Of a stretch of 64,000 bases of DNA, positions 1-7,631 are shown in pieces. The DNA comes from Kroppenstedtia sanguinis (GTDB taxonomy: Bacteria; Bacillota; Bacilli; Thermoactinomycetales; DSM-45169). The translations under genes and the position numbers were made by a program. Where the stretch lies: assembly GCF_050433445.1 (NCBI RefSeq), contig NZ_JBNPXF010000001.1, positions 1 to 64,000 on the forward strand. The letters are read 5' to 3'. Under the pieces are notes generated by a model that saw nothing but the letters and a program-made list of their open reading frames with translations, had not been told where the DNA came from and ran no database searches. Numbering within the stretch: the first letter of the stretch is position 1; the number at the start of each line of letters is the position of its first letter.

Positions 1-26
1 TTGAATGTTTGCCCTTTTTTCGCCAT
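1..26 (-). CDS. N-terminus of a probable IS3-family transposase OrfA (partial)
   Basis: On the minus strand GGAGGGG is followed eight bases later by ATG at 26, reading MAKKGQTF before the window ends. This opening is typical, from memory, of IS3/IS150-group OrfA proteins in Bacillales. Only eight residues are visible, so the call rests on this motif and on the disrupted gene beside it. Any other protein with this N-terminus remains possible. Confidence 0.4.
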
Positions 27-93
27 AAGAAAATCCCCTCCGGCAGTTCAGTGCTTTTGTCCATCTTACCAGATGGACTTTTTTCACTGTCTA
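1..93 (-). mobile_element. Probable end of an insertion sequence (IS3-like)
   Basis: Read on the minus strand, the segment starts near position 93, contains a short inverted repeat (positions 58-64 and 72-78, gtccatc/gatggac), then a ribosome site and the first codons of a protein resembling an IS3-group OrfA. The exact IS tip is inferred from where similarity to an ABC-ATPase reading frame begins, about position 94. No target duplication can be seen because the other end lies outside the window. Confidence 0.4.
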
Positions 94-95
94 CC

Positions 96-977
96 GTATG
101 GGGATAATACCAAGATGATGTCGTGAAAGGCATCAGTTTTCATGTGGAAAAAGGCGAGGTCTTTGGATTTTTAGGGAAAAACGGAGCAGGGAAGAGCACA
201 ACGGTCAATATTCTAACCGGGATCTCCCGACCTTCATCTGGAGAGATTTCAATTCTGGGTACCCCCTACCATCAAATCAATCATATAAAAAAGAGAATCG
301 GGGTGCTTCCGGATAACTCTAATTATTTTAATGATTTGACTCTTCTGCAACACTTGGTCTATTTTTCGAAGATTAAGGGGATCTCTGCCGACAAAAAATA
401 TTTATACGCTATGCTTGAGCGAGTAGGACTTGCGGATTCTGCCCATAAAAAGGTGGGCCAATTTTCTCTGGGGATGAAGAAAAAATTAGGTATCGCGCAG
501 GCGCTGTTGGGAGATCCGGAATTGCTGTTTTTGGATGAGCCTACTGCGGCGCTGGATATGGAATCAACCCTAGCCATCCGTGGATTGATTCGTTCTCAGG
601 CCGATCAGGGTACCACCATTTTTATGACCTCACATAACTTAGATGAAGTAGAGAAGCTTTGTACTCGAATAGCGATCTTGGAAGAGGGACAGCTGACAAA
701 AATCGGGTCCATCCACGAACTGCAAGAGTCCTTCTCAAAAGATATCCGTTTATCCATCCAGATCCAAGGGGACTCTGAATCCATCCAGCGAGTCCGAGAG
801 ATTCTCCTGGAAAGGGAATGGATCCACTCTTTTCATTACAAAGATCGTGAAATTGAACTTCAGATTCCCAGTATGGAGTCCATTCCCCAGATCGTTCAGG
901 TCGCTGTTGAAAATCAGCTACTCATCTATGGCGTGTCTACCGAAAAAGTATCACTGGAACAAATTTTCCTAGCTTGA
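96..977 (+). pseudogene. ABC transporter ATP-binding protein, 5'-truncated and frameshifted
   Basis: The open frame from GTG 123 encodes 284 residues of a CcmA-type ABC-2 exporter ATPase: Walker A GKNGAGKST (about residues 18-26), signature SLGMKKK, Walker B LLFLDEP and a switch histidine in TSHNLDEVE. A normal family member has about 20 more N-terminal residues. Bases 96-122 encode a plausible continuation (YGDNTK, then DDVVKGISF) only if one base is restored near 114, and upstream of that the similarity stops at the probable IS end. No permease gene follows; a repeat element does. I infer a remnant cut by the IS and frameshifted. Translation from GTG 123 could still give a nearly complete nucleotide-binding domain. 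Confidence 0.6.
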
Positions 978-1015
978 GAGAGAGATCCAGGATAAACTAG
1001 TCTCCCTTCAGCAAA

Positions 1016-1250
1016 CATTGTGTGGAAAATCACAGATGGACTAGGATAGTGGGGATTTGGTTCGCCTTTGCACCCATAGGGCACAAGTCTCGCCAAGGTC
1101 ACTCCGTTCCCGGGTCTCGCTATGCGCTCTTTGCAAGAGATCGGAGCCGCCCCACCATCCCTGTCCCCTCAAGGGGAAGAGCGAAAGGGTCGTTTCGTTC
1201 CCATCATCCACTTCATTGGTTCATCAACAGCCCTAGATTGTGGGGACTTC
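1016..1250 (+). repeat. Dispersed repeat family A, copy A1
   Basis: This noncoding stretch carries the family A hallmarks seen elsewhere in the window: the end attgtgtggaaaatcacag, the block gggcacaagtctcgcc, the core tctttgcaagagatcgg, and the end catcaacagcccta. It fills most of the 434-base gap between the broken ABC gene and the small membrane protein gene. Short reading frames across it are not shared between copies and are not called. Confidence 0.7.
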
Positions 1251-1411
1251 CTTCAGAGGATGATGTGATATGCCCCAACCGCTGACTTCCTGACGACAAC
1301 AGGGATCATTACAGGCAGACCGGCACAGGATCAGGGGAGACGGATTCTTTTTACTCTTCTCCCTGCATAGGCTTCAAGGGAACAACTTGTCCGGAGAGAG
1401 GAGGTCTTCTT

Positions 1412-1669
1412 TTGCGGAAGTGGGGAAAACGTCTGTTGACGCTGGCCGGAACCGGACTGCTGGCAGGGTGGGTGTTTGGGCTGAACGCGGTTCCAGATCG
1501 AGTGGCCGTCGAGCAGGGGGATGAGATACAGTGGGTTCCTGTGTCCCCAGGCATGTACTGGCTGGAAGTGATCGGATTCGCCGTCTGGATCGCGATCCTG
1601 GTCACTTTGACTTCAGTGACGGTGATGGGGCTGACCCGCCTGATCCGCACCGGAAGGTCTCGTAAATAA
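1412..1669 (+). CDS. Small two-helix membrane protein
   Basis: This encodes 85 residues starting at TTG 1412, chosen because GAGAGGAGG lies about eight bases upstream. Two hydrophobic segments are visible, residues 8-26 and about 50-75, separated by a short polar loop that includes EQGDEIQW. The C-terminus is basic (RTGRSRK), suggesting it faces the cytoplasm. I do not recognise a family. It stands alone between repeat copy A1 and the AbrB-type gene. Its GC content matches its neighbours, and the frame is intact with a good ribosome site, so it is probably a real gene of unknown function. Confidence 0.6.
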   Translation: MRKWGKRLLTLAGTGLLAGWVFGLNAVPDRVAVEQGDEIQWVPVSPGMYWLEVIGFAVWIAILVTLTSVTVMGLTRLIRTGRSRK

Positions 1670-1842
1670 CTGACCGTCTGGGGCTGTTTGCGGTGAAGGT
1701 CACTGATTCGACGCCGTTCGAGATCCTCCCACTGATCCTGACAAAAGAAAGTGGACCATCCTCCGGTAAAAGAAGGGATTTAAGGTTAAAGCATGGAATC
1801 TAGAGGGAGAACCCCCATACATACCACACGGAGGTGAATTTG

Positions 1843-2100
1843 GTGAAGGCGACTGGGATTGTACGAAAGGTGGACGAATTGGGTCGGATTGTGTTACCGG
1901 TGGAGTTGAGGCGGACGATGGATATCGATGTTAGAGACCCTCTAGAAATCTATGTCGACGGATCCACAGTGATTCTGAAGAAGTACAGCCCCTCCTGCAT
2001 CTTTTGTGGACAAGTGGAAAACGTCCTGCAATACCGCAACAGAAATGTCTGTGAAGACTGTTTGCGACAATTGGCATCTTCCTTGGAGGAACACTCCTGA
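1843..2100 (+). CDS. AbrB-family transition-state regulator with C-terminal zinc-ribbon-like tail
   Basis: The N-terminal 45 residues match the AbrB/SpoVT swapped-hairpin DNA-binding domain (TGIVRKVDELGRIVLP, LEIYVD, ILKKY). The C-terminal part has two Cys-x2-Cys pairs (CIFC and CEDC) that could bind zinc, a tail common in AbrB/Abh paralogues. Such proteins bind DNA and repress post-exponential genes. The start is GTG 1843, eight bases after GGAGG at 1830-1834; an in-frame GTG at 1834 overlaps that ribosome site. The gene is single and ends at a terminator. Whether it is the AbrB orthologue or an Abh-like paralogue cannot be decided here. Confidence 0.9.
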   Translation: MKATGIVRKVDELGRIVLPVELRRTMDIDVRDPLEIYVDGSTVILKKYSPSCIFCGQVENVLQYRNRNVCEDCLRQLASSLEEHS

Positions 2101-2130
2101 TTATTTTCATCAAGCGGACATTTGAACGAA

Positions 2131-2156
2131 GGAAGCCGTCAGGGCTTCCTTCTTTT
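2131..2156 (+). terminator. Rho-independent terminator
   Basis: Seven-base stem ggaagcc/ggcttcc followed by a T-rich tail, just after the AbrB-type gene. Confidence 0.8.
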
Positions 2157-2218
2157 GTTGCGATGGCTTTCTATTGGTATACTTGAGGGGATACCTGACA
2201 CCGAAAGGAGCTTAATTC

Positions 2219-3271
2219 ATGAAACCATCCCATGTTGATGCCATCGTCGACCATCTGGTCCATCTGGTCCGCATCCCCAGTCCCACAGGAGATGCTGAGG
2301 AGGCGATCCGTTATCTGAGAGGGAAACTCTCTCCTTATGAAGGGCGGATCTCATGGAGCCAACCGGCTAAGGGAGGGCTGTTGGTCACACTCAAGGGAGA
2401 GGATCATCAGATTCACCGCTATCTGACTGCTCATGTGGACACCCTGGGTGCGATGGTGAAGGAGATCAAATCGAACGGGCGGCTCCAACTCACTAATATC
2501 GGCGGGTTCAATTGGAACACGGTAGAAGGAAATTATTGTACAGTGCAGACTCGCTGCAAAGGAAAGGTGACCGGAACGCTCCTGGCGACTCACACCTCTG
2601 TTCACGTCTATGAGGATGCCAGGAAGCAGGAGCGGAAACAGGAAAATATGGAGGTTCGCCTGGATGCCAAGGTACATCATGCGGAGGAGGTCCGGGAGCT
2701 GGGCATTGAAGTCGGGGATTTTGTCTCCTTCGATCCGCGAGTGGAAGTGACAGACAGCGGCTTCATCAAAGGCCGGCACATGGATGACAAAGCCAGCGCC
2801 GCCATTCTGCTGGAGTTGATCCTCCAGGTGGTGGAACAAGGATTGCAACTACCTCACACCACTCACTTTTATTTCAGCACCAATGAAGAGGTGGGCTTCG
2901 GAGGCAACTCCAATATCCCGAACCGGGTGCGGGAATACTTAGCCGTCGATATGGGAGCGATCGGAGAAGGGCAGGCCACCGATGAGTTCTGCGTCTCCAT
3001 CTGCGCCAAGGATTCTAGCGGGCCCTATCATTATGGTCTGCGGAAAAAACTGACGGAACTGGCAGAGGAGGAAGGAGTTTATCATCAGGTGGATATCTAC
3101 CCCCACTATGGCTCGGACGCCAGTGCGGCTATGCGCGCGGGACACGATCTGATCCACGGATTGATCGGTCCGGGAGTGGATGCTTCCCATGCATTTGAGC
3201 GTACCCATCGGGAGGCATTGGAGAACACTTACCGGTTGCTGACCCGTTACATTCAAACCACGTCCCTCTAG
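2219..3271 (+). CDS. M42-family metallo-aminopeptidase
   Basis: A 350-residue cytosolic zinc/cobalt peptidase of the M42 family. Visible motifs are AHVDTLG (first metal histidine and aspartate), GRHMDDKAS (bridging aspartate), TNEEVGFGG (catalytic Glu-Glu), VDMGAI, and DASHAFERTH (last metal histidine). ATG 2219 follows AAAGGAG. The sequence resembles, from memory, the M42 subgroup linked to the NAGGN osmolyte system of proteobacteria (AHxDTLGAMVK, VGDFVxFDP, DSSGP). No NAGGN synthesis genes lie nearby, so the role is more safely given as peptide trimming. It is followed by a thioesterase gene 47 bases downstream, possibly co-transcribed. Confidence 0.88.
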   Translation: MKPSHVDAIVDHLVHLVRIPSPTGDAEEAIRYLRGKLSPYEGRISWSQPAKGGLLVTLKGEDHQIHRYLTAHVDTLGAMVKEIKSNGRLQLTNIGGFNWNTVEGNYCTVQTRCKGKVTGTLLATHTSVHVYEDARKQERKQENMEVRLDAKVHHAEEVRELGIEVGDFVSFDPRVEVTDSGFIKGRHMDDKASAAILLELILQVVEQGLQLPHTTHFYFSTNEEVGFGGNSNIPNRVREYLAVDMGAIGEGQATDEFCVSICAKDSSGPYHYGLRKKLTELAEEEGVYHQVDIYPHYGSDASAAMRAGHDLIHGLIGPGVDASHAFERTHREALENTYRLLTRYIQTTSL

Positions 3272-3318
3272 CCAGATTTCATGATTTTCACCGAGGGAAG
3301 TATATACAGGAGGCCCTC

Positions 3319-3801
3319 ATGTCGGAATTGTTCCAAGCTGTAAAAGAGATCACAGAATCGGGAACGCAGGAGGAGCAGGAGCTCTTGCGACTGGCGGTTC
3401 AAGCCGTCAGACAAAAACGAGAGCGAGGAAGTGACTATCCTGCCGGATTTCTCGGTCTGTCCGGAGAATTTACTGAAGAAGGGACCTACCGGTTTCGTAT
3501 CCCGATCACTCCCTATATGATGAATCGGGGTGGAATTGTTCACGGCGGAATCACCGCCACCCTAGTCGATTCCACCATGGGTTCTTTAATTAACAAAAGC
3601 CTTCCGGAAGGGAAGGCCGCCGTAACCGTAGAGATAAAGGTGAACTATCTGGAGGCGGGGGTCGGACAAGAGCTGATCTCCGAGGCCCGTTTGATTCGCC
3701 TCGGAAAGAGTCTGGCATTTGCTGACTGCAAGGTGGAGAACGAGGGAGGAAAGCGGATCGCTCATGCCACCGCTACCTTCGCCATCATCCCGTTACCGTG
3801 A
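3319..3801 (+). CDS. PaaI-type hotdog-fold thioesterase
   Basis: This 160-residue protein has a C-terminal hotdog domain (about residues 50-158) with the PaaI/4HBT motif VHGGITATLVDSTMG and the strand VTVEIKVNYL. The first 45 residues form a predicted helical extension rich in Glu and Gln. Members hydrolyse acyl-CoA thioesters in the cytoplasm; the substrate cannot be told. ATG 3319 follows AGGAGG. It may share a transcript with the M42 peptidase and ends at a strong terminator. Confidence 0.85.
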   Translation: MSELFQAVKEITESGTQEEQELLRLAVQAVRQKRERGSDYPAGFLGLSGEFTEEGTYRFRIPITPYMMNRGGIVHGGITATLVDSTMGSLINKSLPEGKAAVTVEIKVNYLEAGVGQELISEARLIRLGKSLAFADCKVENEGGKRIAHATATFAIIPLP

Positions 3802-3863
3802 GGGAAAATGTGGCCCTGGTAACCACCTGGGTTGCCTGCCGGATTCCTGGTTACAGAGAAAGT

Positions 3864-3905
3864 GAACCCGGCTCTCCGAGCATTATCGGTGAGCCGGGTT
3901 CTTTC
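3864..3905 (+). terminator. Strong hairpin terminator
   Basis: Stem gaacccggctc / gagccgggttc with a 14-base loop and following TTT, after the thioesterase gene. It can also serve the facing minus-strand gene. Confidence 0.8.
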
Positions 3906-3917
3906 ATTCTGGGGAAA

Positions 3918-4283
3918 CTATACCACTTCCATCTTCTCAATCGAATCGACGGGACGGTTCCGGTTGCTGCCGTCGGCTAGAAAGAGGAGGGCCGGGCCGT
4001 CGGGGTGGATGGGTTTGCCGGCCCGGGCGAACTGAAGTATACAGGTATACCCATGTTCCAGAGGCAGAATGACCCGCCCGCCTCCCCGCTGGTAAATCAC
4101 CAACTTGGTGGCATCTTCCGTCGGTTCGGCGTTTTTCAGGAAATCCCCGAACTCCATGCCGAGACCGTCCACCTCTGGGAATCGCTCAGACATCTCAAAT
4201 CGACGGTCGTCAAAAATCCACAGGGAAGGGTCGATGTGGATTGGATACTTTACTTTTCCTTGAATCTGGATGATTTCATTCAT
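3918..4283 (-). CDS. Conserved Bacillales protein of unknown function
   Basis: A 121-residue soluble protein beginning MNEIIQIQGKVKYPI, with the striking motif DPSLWIFDDRRFEM. I have seen this N-terminus in uncharacterised Bacillales proteins, some carrying an unsupported peptidyl-prolyl isomerase label; no isomerase motif is visible here. The start at 4283 is supported by AGGAG seven bases upstream; an in-frame ATG at 4322 lacks one. No membrane segment or signal peptide. It converges with the thioesterase gene and is divergent from glutaminase. Confidence 0.75.
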   Translation of the reverse strand: MNEIIQIQGKVKYPIHIDPSLWIFDDRRFEMSERFPEVDGLGMEFGDFLKNAEPTEDATKLVIYQRGGGRVILPLEHGYTCILQFARAGKPIHPDGPALLFLADGSNRNRPVDSIEKMEVV

Positions 4284-4379
4284 AGTAAACGCTCCTGTTT
4301 GGATGATCAGCAACCCCTTCATTATACAGGAGTCAGCAATAGTACAAAATAAAGAGTGTGGAGGAAAGGTGGGAAAAAT

Positions 4380-5288
4380 ATGAAGGCTTTTTTGGAAGAG
4401 CTGGTGGGTCGATATAAACCTTCGATCGGAGAAGGAAAGTTAGCCGATTATATTCCGCAATTGTCGGAGCAGGATCCCACTTCTTTGGGAATCTCGGTGC
4501 GAACTTGTGACGGAGAGGTCTATTCCGCCGGGGATTGTCCCGAGCGGTTCACCATGCAGAGCATCTCCAAAGTGATCACCTTGATCCTGGCATTGATGGA
4601 CCAGGGAGAAGAAGTGGTGTTTGAACGGGTGGGGATGGAACCGACGGGAGACCCCTTCAACTCCATTTATAAGCTGGGGCAGCCACCGGGAAAACCCCTC
4701 AATCCGATGATCAATGCCGGTGCATTGGTGGTCAGTTCATTGATCAAGGGATCGACGGTGGAAGAACGATTGGGCCGGATTCTCACTTTAGTCCGCCAGA
4801 TGGCAGAAAACCCGAAGATTGAGTTGGATTACGCCGTCTATTATTCGGAGAGGGCCACTGGATTTCGCAATCGGTCGATGGCGTATTTCCTCAAGGAATT
4901 TGGTATGATCGAAGATGTGGAGGCCACCTTGGAACTCTATTTCCAGCAGTGTTCCATCGCGATCCACTGTGATGATCTAGCCCAGATGGGCTTATGTTTG
5001 GCTCGTCTCGGTCAAAACGACGCAGGAGAGCAGGTGATTCCCCGGGATCTGGCTCGGTTGGTAAAAACTTTTATGGTCACCTGTGGGATGTATAATGCCT
5101 CGGGTGAATTTGCCATTCTTGCCGGGATTCCGGCCAAAAGCGGTGTCTCCGGTGGGATTTTAGCCTCTGTTCCGGAGCGGATGGGGATCGGAGTTTATGG
5201 ACCAGCTTTGGATAAAAAAGGGAACAGTATTGGTGGAGTACGTCTGTTGAAGGGATTATCCAAGGAGTTGAATCTCAGTATTTTTTGA
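4380..5288 (+). CDS. glsA: Glutaminase
   Basis: A 302-residue glutaminase (EC 3.5.1.2), hydrolysing L-glutamine to glutamate and ammonia. It belongs to the beta-lactamase-like serine family: the catalytic Ser-Lys pair is in SISK (residues 61-64), followed by NPMINAGAL, the conserved tyrosine region YYSERATGFRN, the block CSI and the C-terminal K-S-G motif (AKSGVSGG). Length is typical. ATG 4380 is preceded by AAGGTGG at the right distance; an in-frame GTG at 4356 is less likely. It is a single-gene unit with no visible transporter partner. Confidence 0.93.
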   Translation: MKAFLEELVGRYKPSIGEGKLADYIPQLSEQDPTSLGISVRTCDGEVYSAGDCPERFTMQSISKVITLILALMDQGEEVVFERVGMEPTGDPFNSIYKLGQPPGKPLNPMINAGALVVSSLIKGSTVEERLGRILTLVRQMAENPKIELDYAVYYSERATGFRNRSMAYFLKEFGMIEDVEATLELYFQQCSIAIHCDDLAQMGLCLARLGQNDAGEQVIPRDLARLVKTFMVTCGMYNASGEFAILAGIPAKSGVSGGILASVPERMGIGVYGPALDKKGNSIGGVRLLKGLSKELNLSIF

Positions 5289-5383
5289 GGAAATTGCAAA
5301 TCAGTCGGTGTCATGATACACTAATTTTGAGCGCATGTGGAACCGTTTGGGAACCGAACGGTTGAATGGGGGGGTATACCGTG

Positions 5384-5680
5384 ATGACACCGACTCAAAC
5401 CGATCTGACCCAGCGCGCCGAACAATTGCTTAGGGAAGATGCGAAAAAAATTGAACATCTGATTGCGGTTCAGTTGGATAATCTGACCGCGCCCAAGTGT
5501 CCTTTGTATGAAGAAGTGCTGGACACTCAAATGTTCGGACTTTCCCGCGAAATCGACTTTGCGGTGCGGGCGGGTTTGATCACGCGGGAGCAGGGCAGGA
5601 GTATCATCAGTGAATTGGAACAGAAATTGGCCCACCTCTATTCGACGGTACTTCCCTCCCCGAATCAACAGCAGGGCTGA
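5384..5680 (+). CDS. ylaN: YlaN-family protein (DUF1507)
   Basis: A 98-residue helical protein matching B. subtilis YlaN across its core, notably the near-invariant CPLYEEVLDTQMFGLSRE and IDFAVRAGL. YlaN has been tied to iron homeostasis through interaction with Fur and is needed under iron limitation in B. subtilis; that role is from the literature. Either GTG 5381 or ATG 5384 follows a run of seven G, and I chose ATG. The leader holds an inverted repeat (aaccgtt 5341-5347, aacggtt 5357-5363) directly before the ribosome site, which could affect translation. Confidence 0.9.
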   Translation: MTPTQTDLTQRAEQLLREDAKKIEHLIAVQLDNLTAPKCPLYEEVLDTQMFGLSREIDFAVRAGLITREQGRSIISELEQKLAHLYSTVLPSPNQQQG

Positions 5681-5704
5681 TCGGCGTCCACTGATATATC
5701 AACC

Positions 5705-5732
5705 AAGACTCCAGAAACGGGGTCTTTTTTTG
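5705..5732 (+). terminator. Terminator after ylaN
   Basis: Imperfect stem aagactcc/ggggtctt followed by seven T. Confidence 0.6.
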
Positions 5733-5757
5733 TTTTTGTTCATGAACAATCCTTACC

Positions 5758-5798
5758 AAACCAAAGAGAGGCCCTGGAACGGGTCCTCTCTTTGGTTT
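5758..5798. terminator. Long bidirectional hairpin
   Basis: Stem aaaccaaagagag / ctctctttggttt between ylaN and the facing short zinc-finger gene. It is likely to terminate the minus-strand gene. Confidence 0.65.
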
Positions 5799-5815
5799 GA
5801 GCGGCGATCCGTTTT

Positions 5816-5953
5816 TCAACCTTTGGTCGTTTCCAGCCACTCTGCATAACATTCGTCACACAGAAGCTCATCCTGTTCCCCTTCGCTCTTGTACAGGGTG
5901 ATAGGGTGAATACTTGAAGTTGGGTGCTCACAGTGATCACAAGTGTAGTCCAT
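5816..5953 (-). CDS. 45-residue double-CxxC (zinc-finger-like) peptide
   Basis: A short gene starting ATG 5953 after CAGGGGATC and ending TGA at 5816. The 45-residue product has two Cys-x2-Cys pairs, CDHC near residues 5-8 and CDEC near 32-35, separated by about 23 residues, and an acidic C-terminal tail EWLETT. This spacing suggests one zinc site. It is too short for default gene callers, but the good ribosome site, intact frame and downstream hairpin support it. The function is unknown; small zinc-ribbon proteins often contact nucleic acid or protein partners. Confidence 0.65.
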   Translation of the reverse strand: MDYTCDHCEHPTSSIHPITLYKSEGEQDELLCDECYAEWLETTKG

Positions 5954-6013
5954 GAAGATCCCCTGCCTTTCTGCTCCCAGTATTTCCGGGAGCGAGGAGG
6001 ATATTCATGTTGC

Positions 6014-6715
6014 TTACGAGGTCAGACTTTTTCTTTTTTGGCTGTTCACCTTATGTCTGTAGTATACGTTAAAGCCGATGATTACCGGGGTGAGCAGAAT
6101 GGTGGGCAGAAACCAGATGATCAGTGGGACTTCCTCGATTTGAAGGACGGGGGGCGCCAAAGACGACAAAAGCGGTGATGGTTCCGATTCCGCAGGAGAT
6201 CAGGCCAGTCAGATGTTGGATCTTCCAATGGATCCGTTCTGCGGGAGGTCGAAGCCAGTAATAAAGTTGGGAGATTCCCAGGAGAATCCCGATCAAGGGG
6301 AACCATGTCAGTAAGGGGGAGTCCAGGGTGTTCCCATATAGGGAGATTCCCACTCCCGACAGGGTCAACAACAAAGGAATCCCTACATCGACAGGATGGC
6401 GATGAGTCTTTTTTCTCCCTTTGAAACGGAGTACTCGGATTCCCCATACCAGGAGGTGGCGAAACTAAGGATCGAGATGAAAAGCAGAAACCAGTAGAAG
6501 GATATGGAATCCGGGTGGGTGTCAGGATCGAAAAAGATCCGCCACATACCCAGATAAAAGGCAGATATGGCGACGATGGTCATCGCCACTACATAGATCC
6601 ATCCCACTTTGCGGTGTGCCTTCCCTCCCTTGCGGGTAAACATGGGAACCCAGAAGAGAATCAGGGCGACAAATCCGGCGATCACATGAAGAACCAGAAA
6701 TAAAGAAGACAACAT
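6014..6715 (-). pseudogene. DUF2306-like membrane protein gene with two frameshifts
   Basis: From ATG 6715 the frame encodes several membrane helices (LFLVLHVIAGFVALILF, then KGGKAHRKVGWIYV) typical of DUF2306-like proteins, and stops at about 6383. The next helices (IPLLLTLSGVGISLYG and LLTWFPLIGILLG) continue in another frame. A third segment (IIWFLPTILLTPVIIGF, ending in a basic tail) needs a further one-base shift in the C-run near 6145-6150. All three pieces join into one polytopic protein of about 230 residues ending at 6014. The gene starts two bases after the decayed tetR gene. Sequencing error cannot be excluded, but two shifts here plus one in tetR argue for decay. Confidence 0.7.
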
Positions 6716-6717
6716 AT

Positions 6718-7074
6718 TTAAACTCCCTCAACCTCAGCCTGTTGTAAGGCCTCTAATATCAATGGATACAGATCCTGTTGGAAGATCCGGAGGAAATAGG
6801 GGCGATGGTATCCCAGATTCGGGTGCCGTAAGAAAAGGCGATCAAGGGGGCGACGGTTTTCTCCGGATCGAGAGAATTGAGAATGTGACCGAACAATTCG
6901 TCTTTGCCTCTGAACATAGTGGTAGACGGCTCTCTTGGAAAGCCCGGAGCGATCCATGATTCCCTTCAAAGTGGTCTGAGTGCATCCTTTTTCCCGGATC
7001 CACTCCTTGGTGATAGAGAGAAGGTGGTGAAAAGTGCTGTTTTTTTTGCGTGGATGTGATTTTACTCCAATCAA
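6718..7074 (-). pseudogene. TetR-family regulator, frameshifted and shortened
   Basis: The N-terminal helix-turn-helix is clear (TTLKGIMDRSGLSKRAVYHY, residues about 34-53). The expected continuation FRGKDELFGHILNSL is in a different frame, so a frameshift lies near 6900. A second switch is needed to reach the C-terminal HRPYFLRIFQQDLYPLI in the first frame. At 118 codons the gene is also far shorter than the usual 180-200. Its first seven codons lie in sequence shared with repeat family A, so the original start may be lost. It precedes the broken DUF2306 gene and probably once regulated it. Confidence 0.65.
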
Positions 7075-7523
7075 AAGTTAATTGTGATCAGGCGTGTTGA
7101 TTAGCCCTATTTTAGGTAGGAAATCAGGTCGGGATGGTTTGGACGGTGAAGAGACTTTGCACCCATAGGGCACAAGTCTCGCCAGGGTCGCTTTCCGCTC
7201 CCGGGTCTCGCTATGCGTTCTTTGCAAGAGATCGTAGCCGTCCCGCCATCCCCGTCCCCTCAAGCCATATTTTACGATGGGGCAATGGGAAGAGCGAAAG
7301 GGTCTTTTTTACCCATTTACTGGTTAATCAACAGCCCTGGGATTAACCATATTTTGCTCAGGATCGGGATGGTGGGGGGGGCGAAGCTCCTATGCGCTCT
7401 TCGAGAGATGTAGTCTTTCCATCATCCCTGTCCCTCCAAGCCCTATTCTCGCTTGGTAGCAGGTGAACTGGCGAGTGTTATATCCACTTTCACAACTCAT
7501 TTGATGTCTAATCAACACGCCTG
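7055..7523 (+). repeat. Repeat family A, long copy A2 with terminal inverted repeats
   Basis: A 15-base perfect inverted repeat, caggcgtgttgatta (7089-7103) and taatcaacacgcctg (7509-7523), encloses the family A core (tttgcacccatagggcac, tctttgcaagagatcg) and a second partial core near 7340-7440. The left outer flank, gtgattttactcc, is also present beside copy A9 at 61350. The core can fold: gggatgg...ggacgg pairs with ccgtcc...ccatccc. It fills the 557-base gap between the tetR relic and the LysR gene. No coding gene is seen in it. Confidence 0.75.
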
Positions 7524-7631
7524 TTAAAAATCTATTCACATTATACCGAAAAGATTGCGCAAGGCCAAAAATGGGACGCAACGGCTTCCAAAATCAAGGT
7601 CAGCCCCTGGTGGGGGCTGGGTGGGTCCTGA

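Noticed and set aside
1022..1285. 87-residue frame in repeat copy A1
   Set aside because: Not kept in other copies of the repeat and has no ribosome site.
2219..3271. NAGGN osmolyte system peptidase
   Set aside because: Sequence is similar to that M42 subgroup, but none of the synthesis genes is nearby, so the pathway is not claimed.
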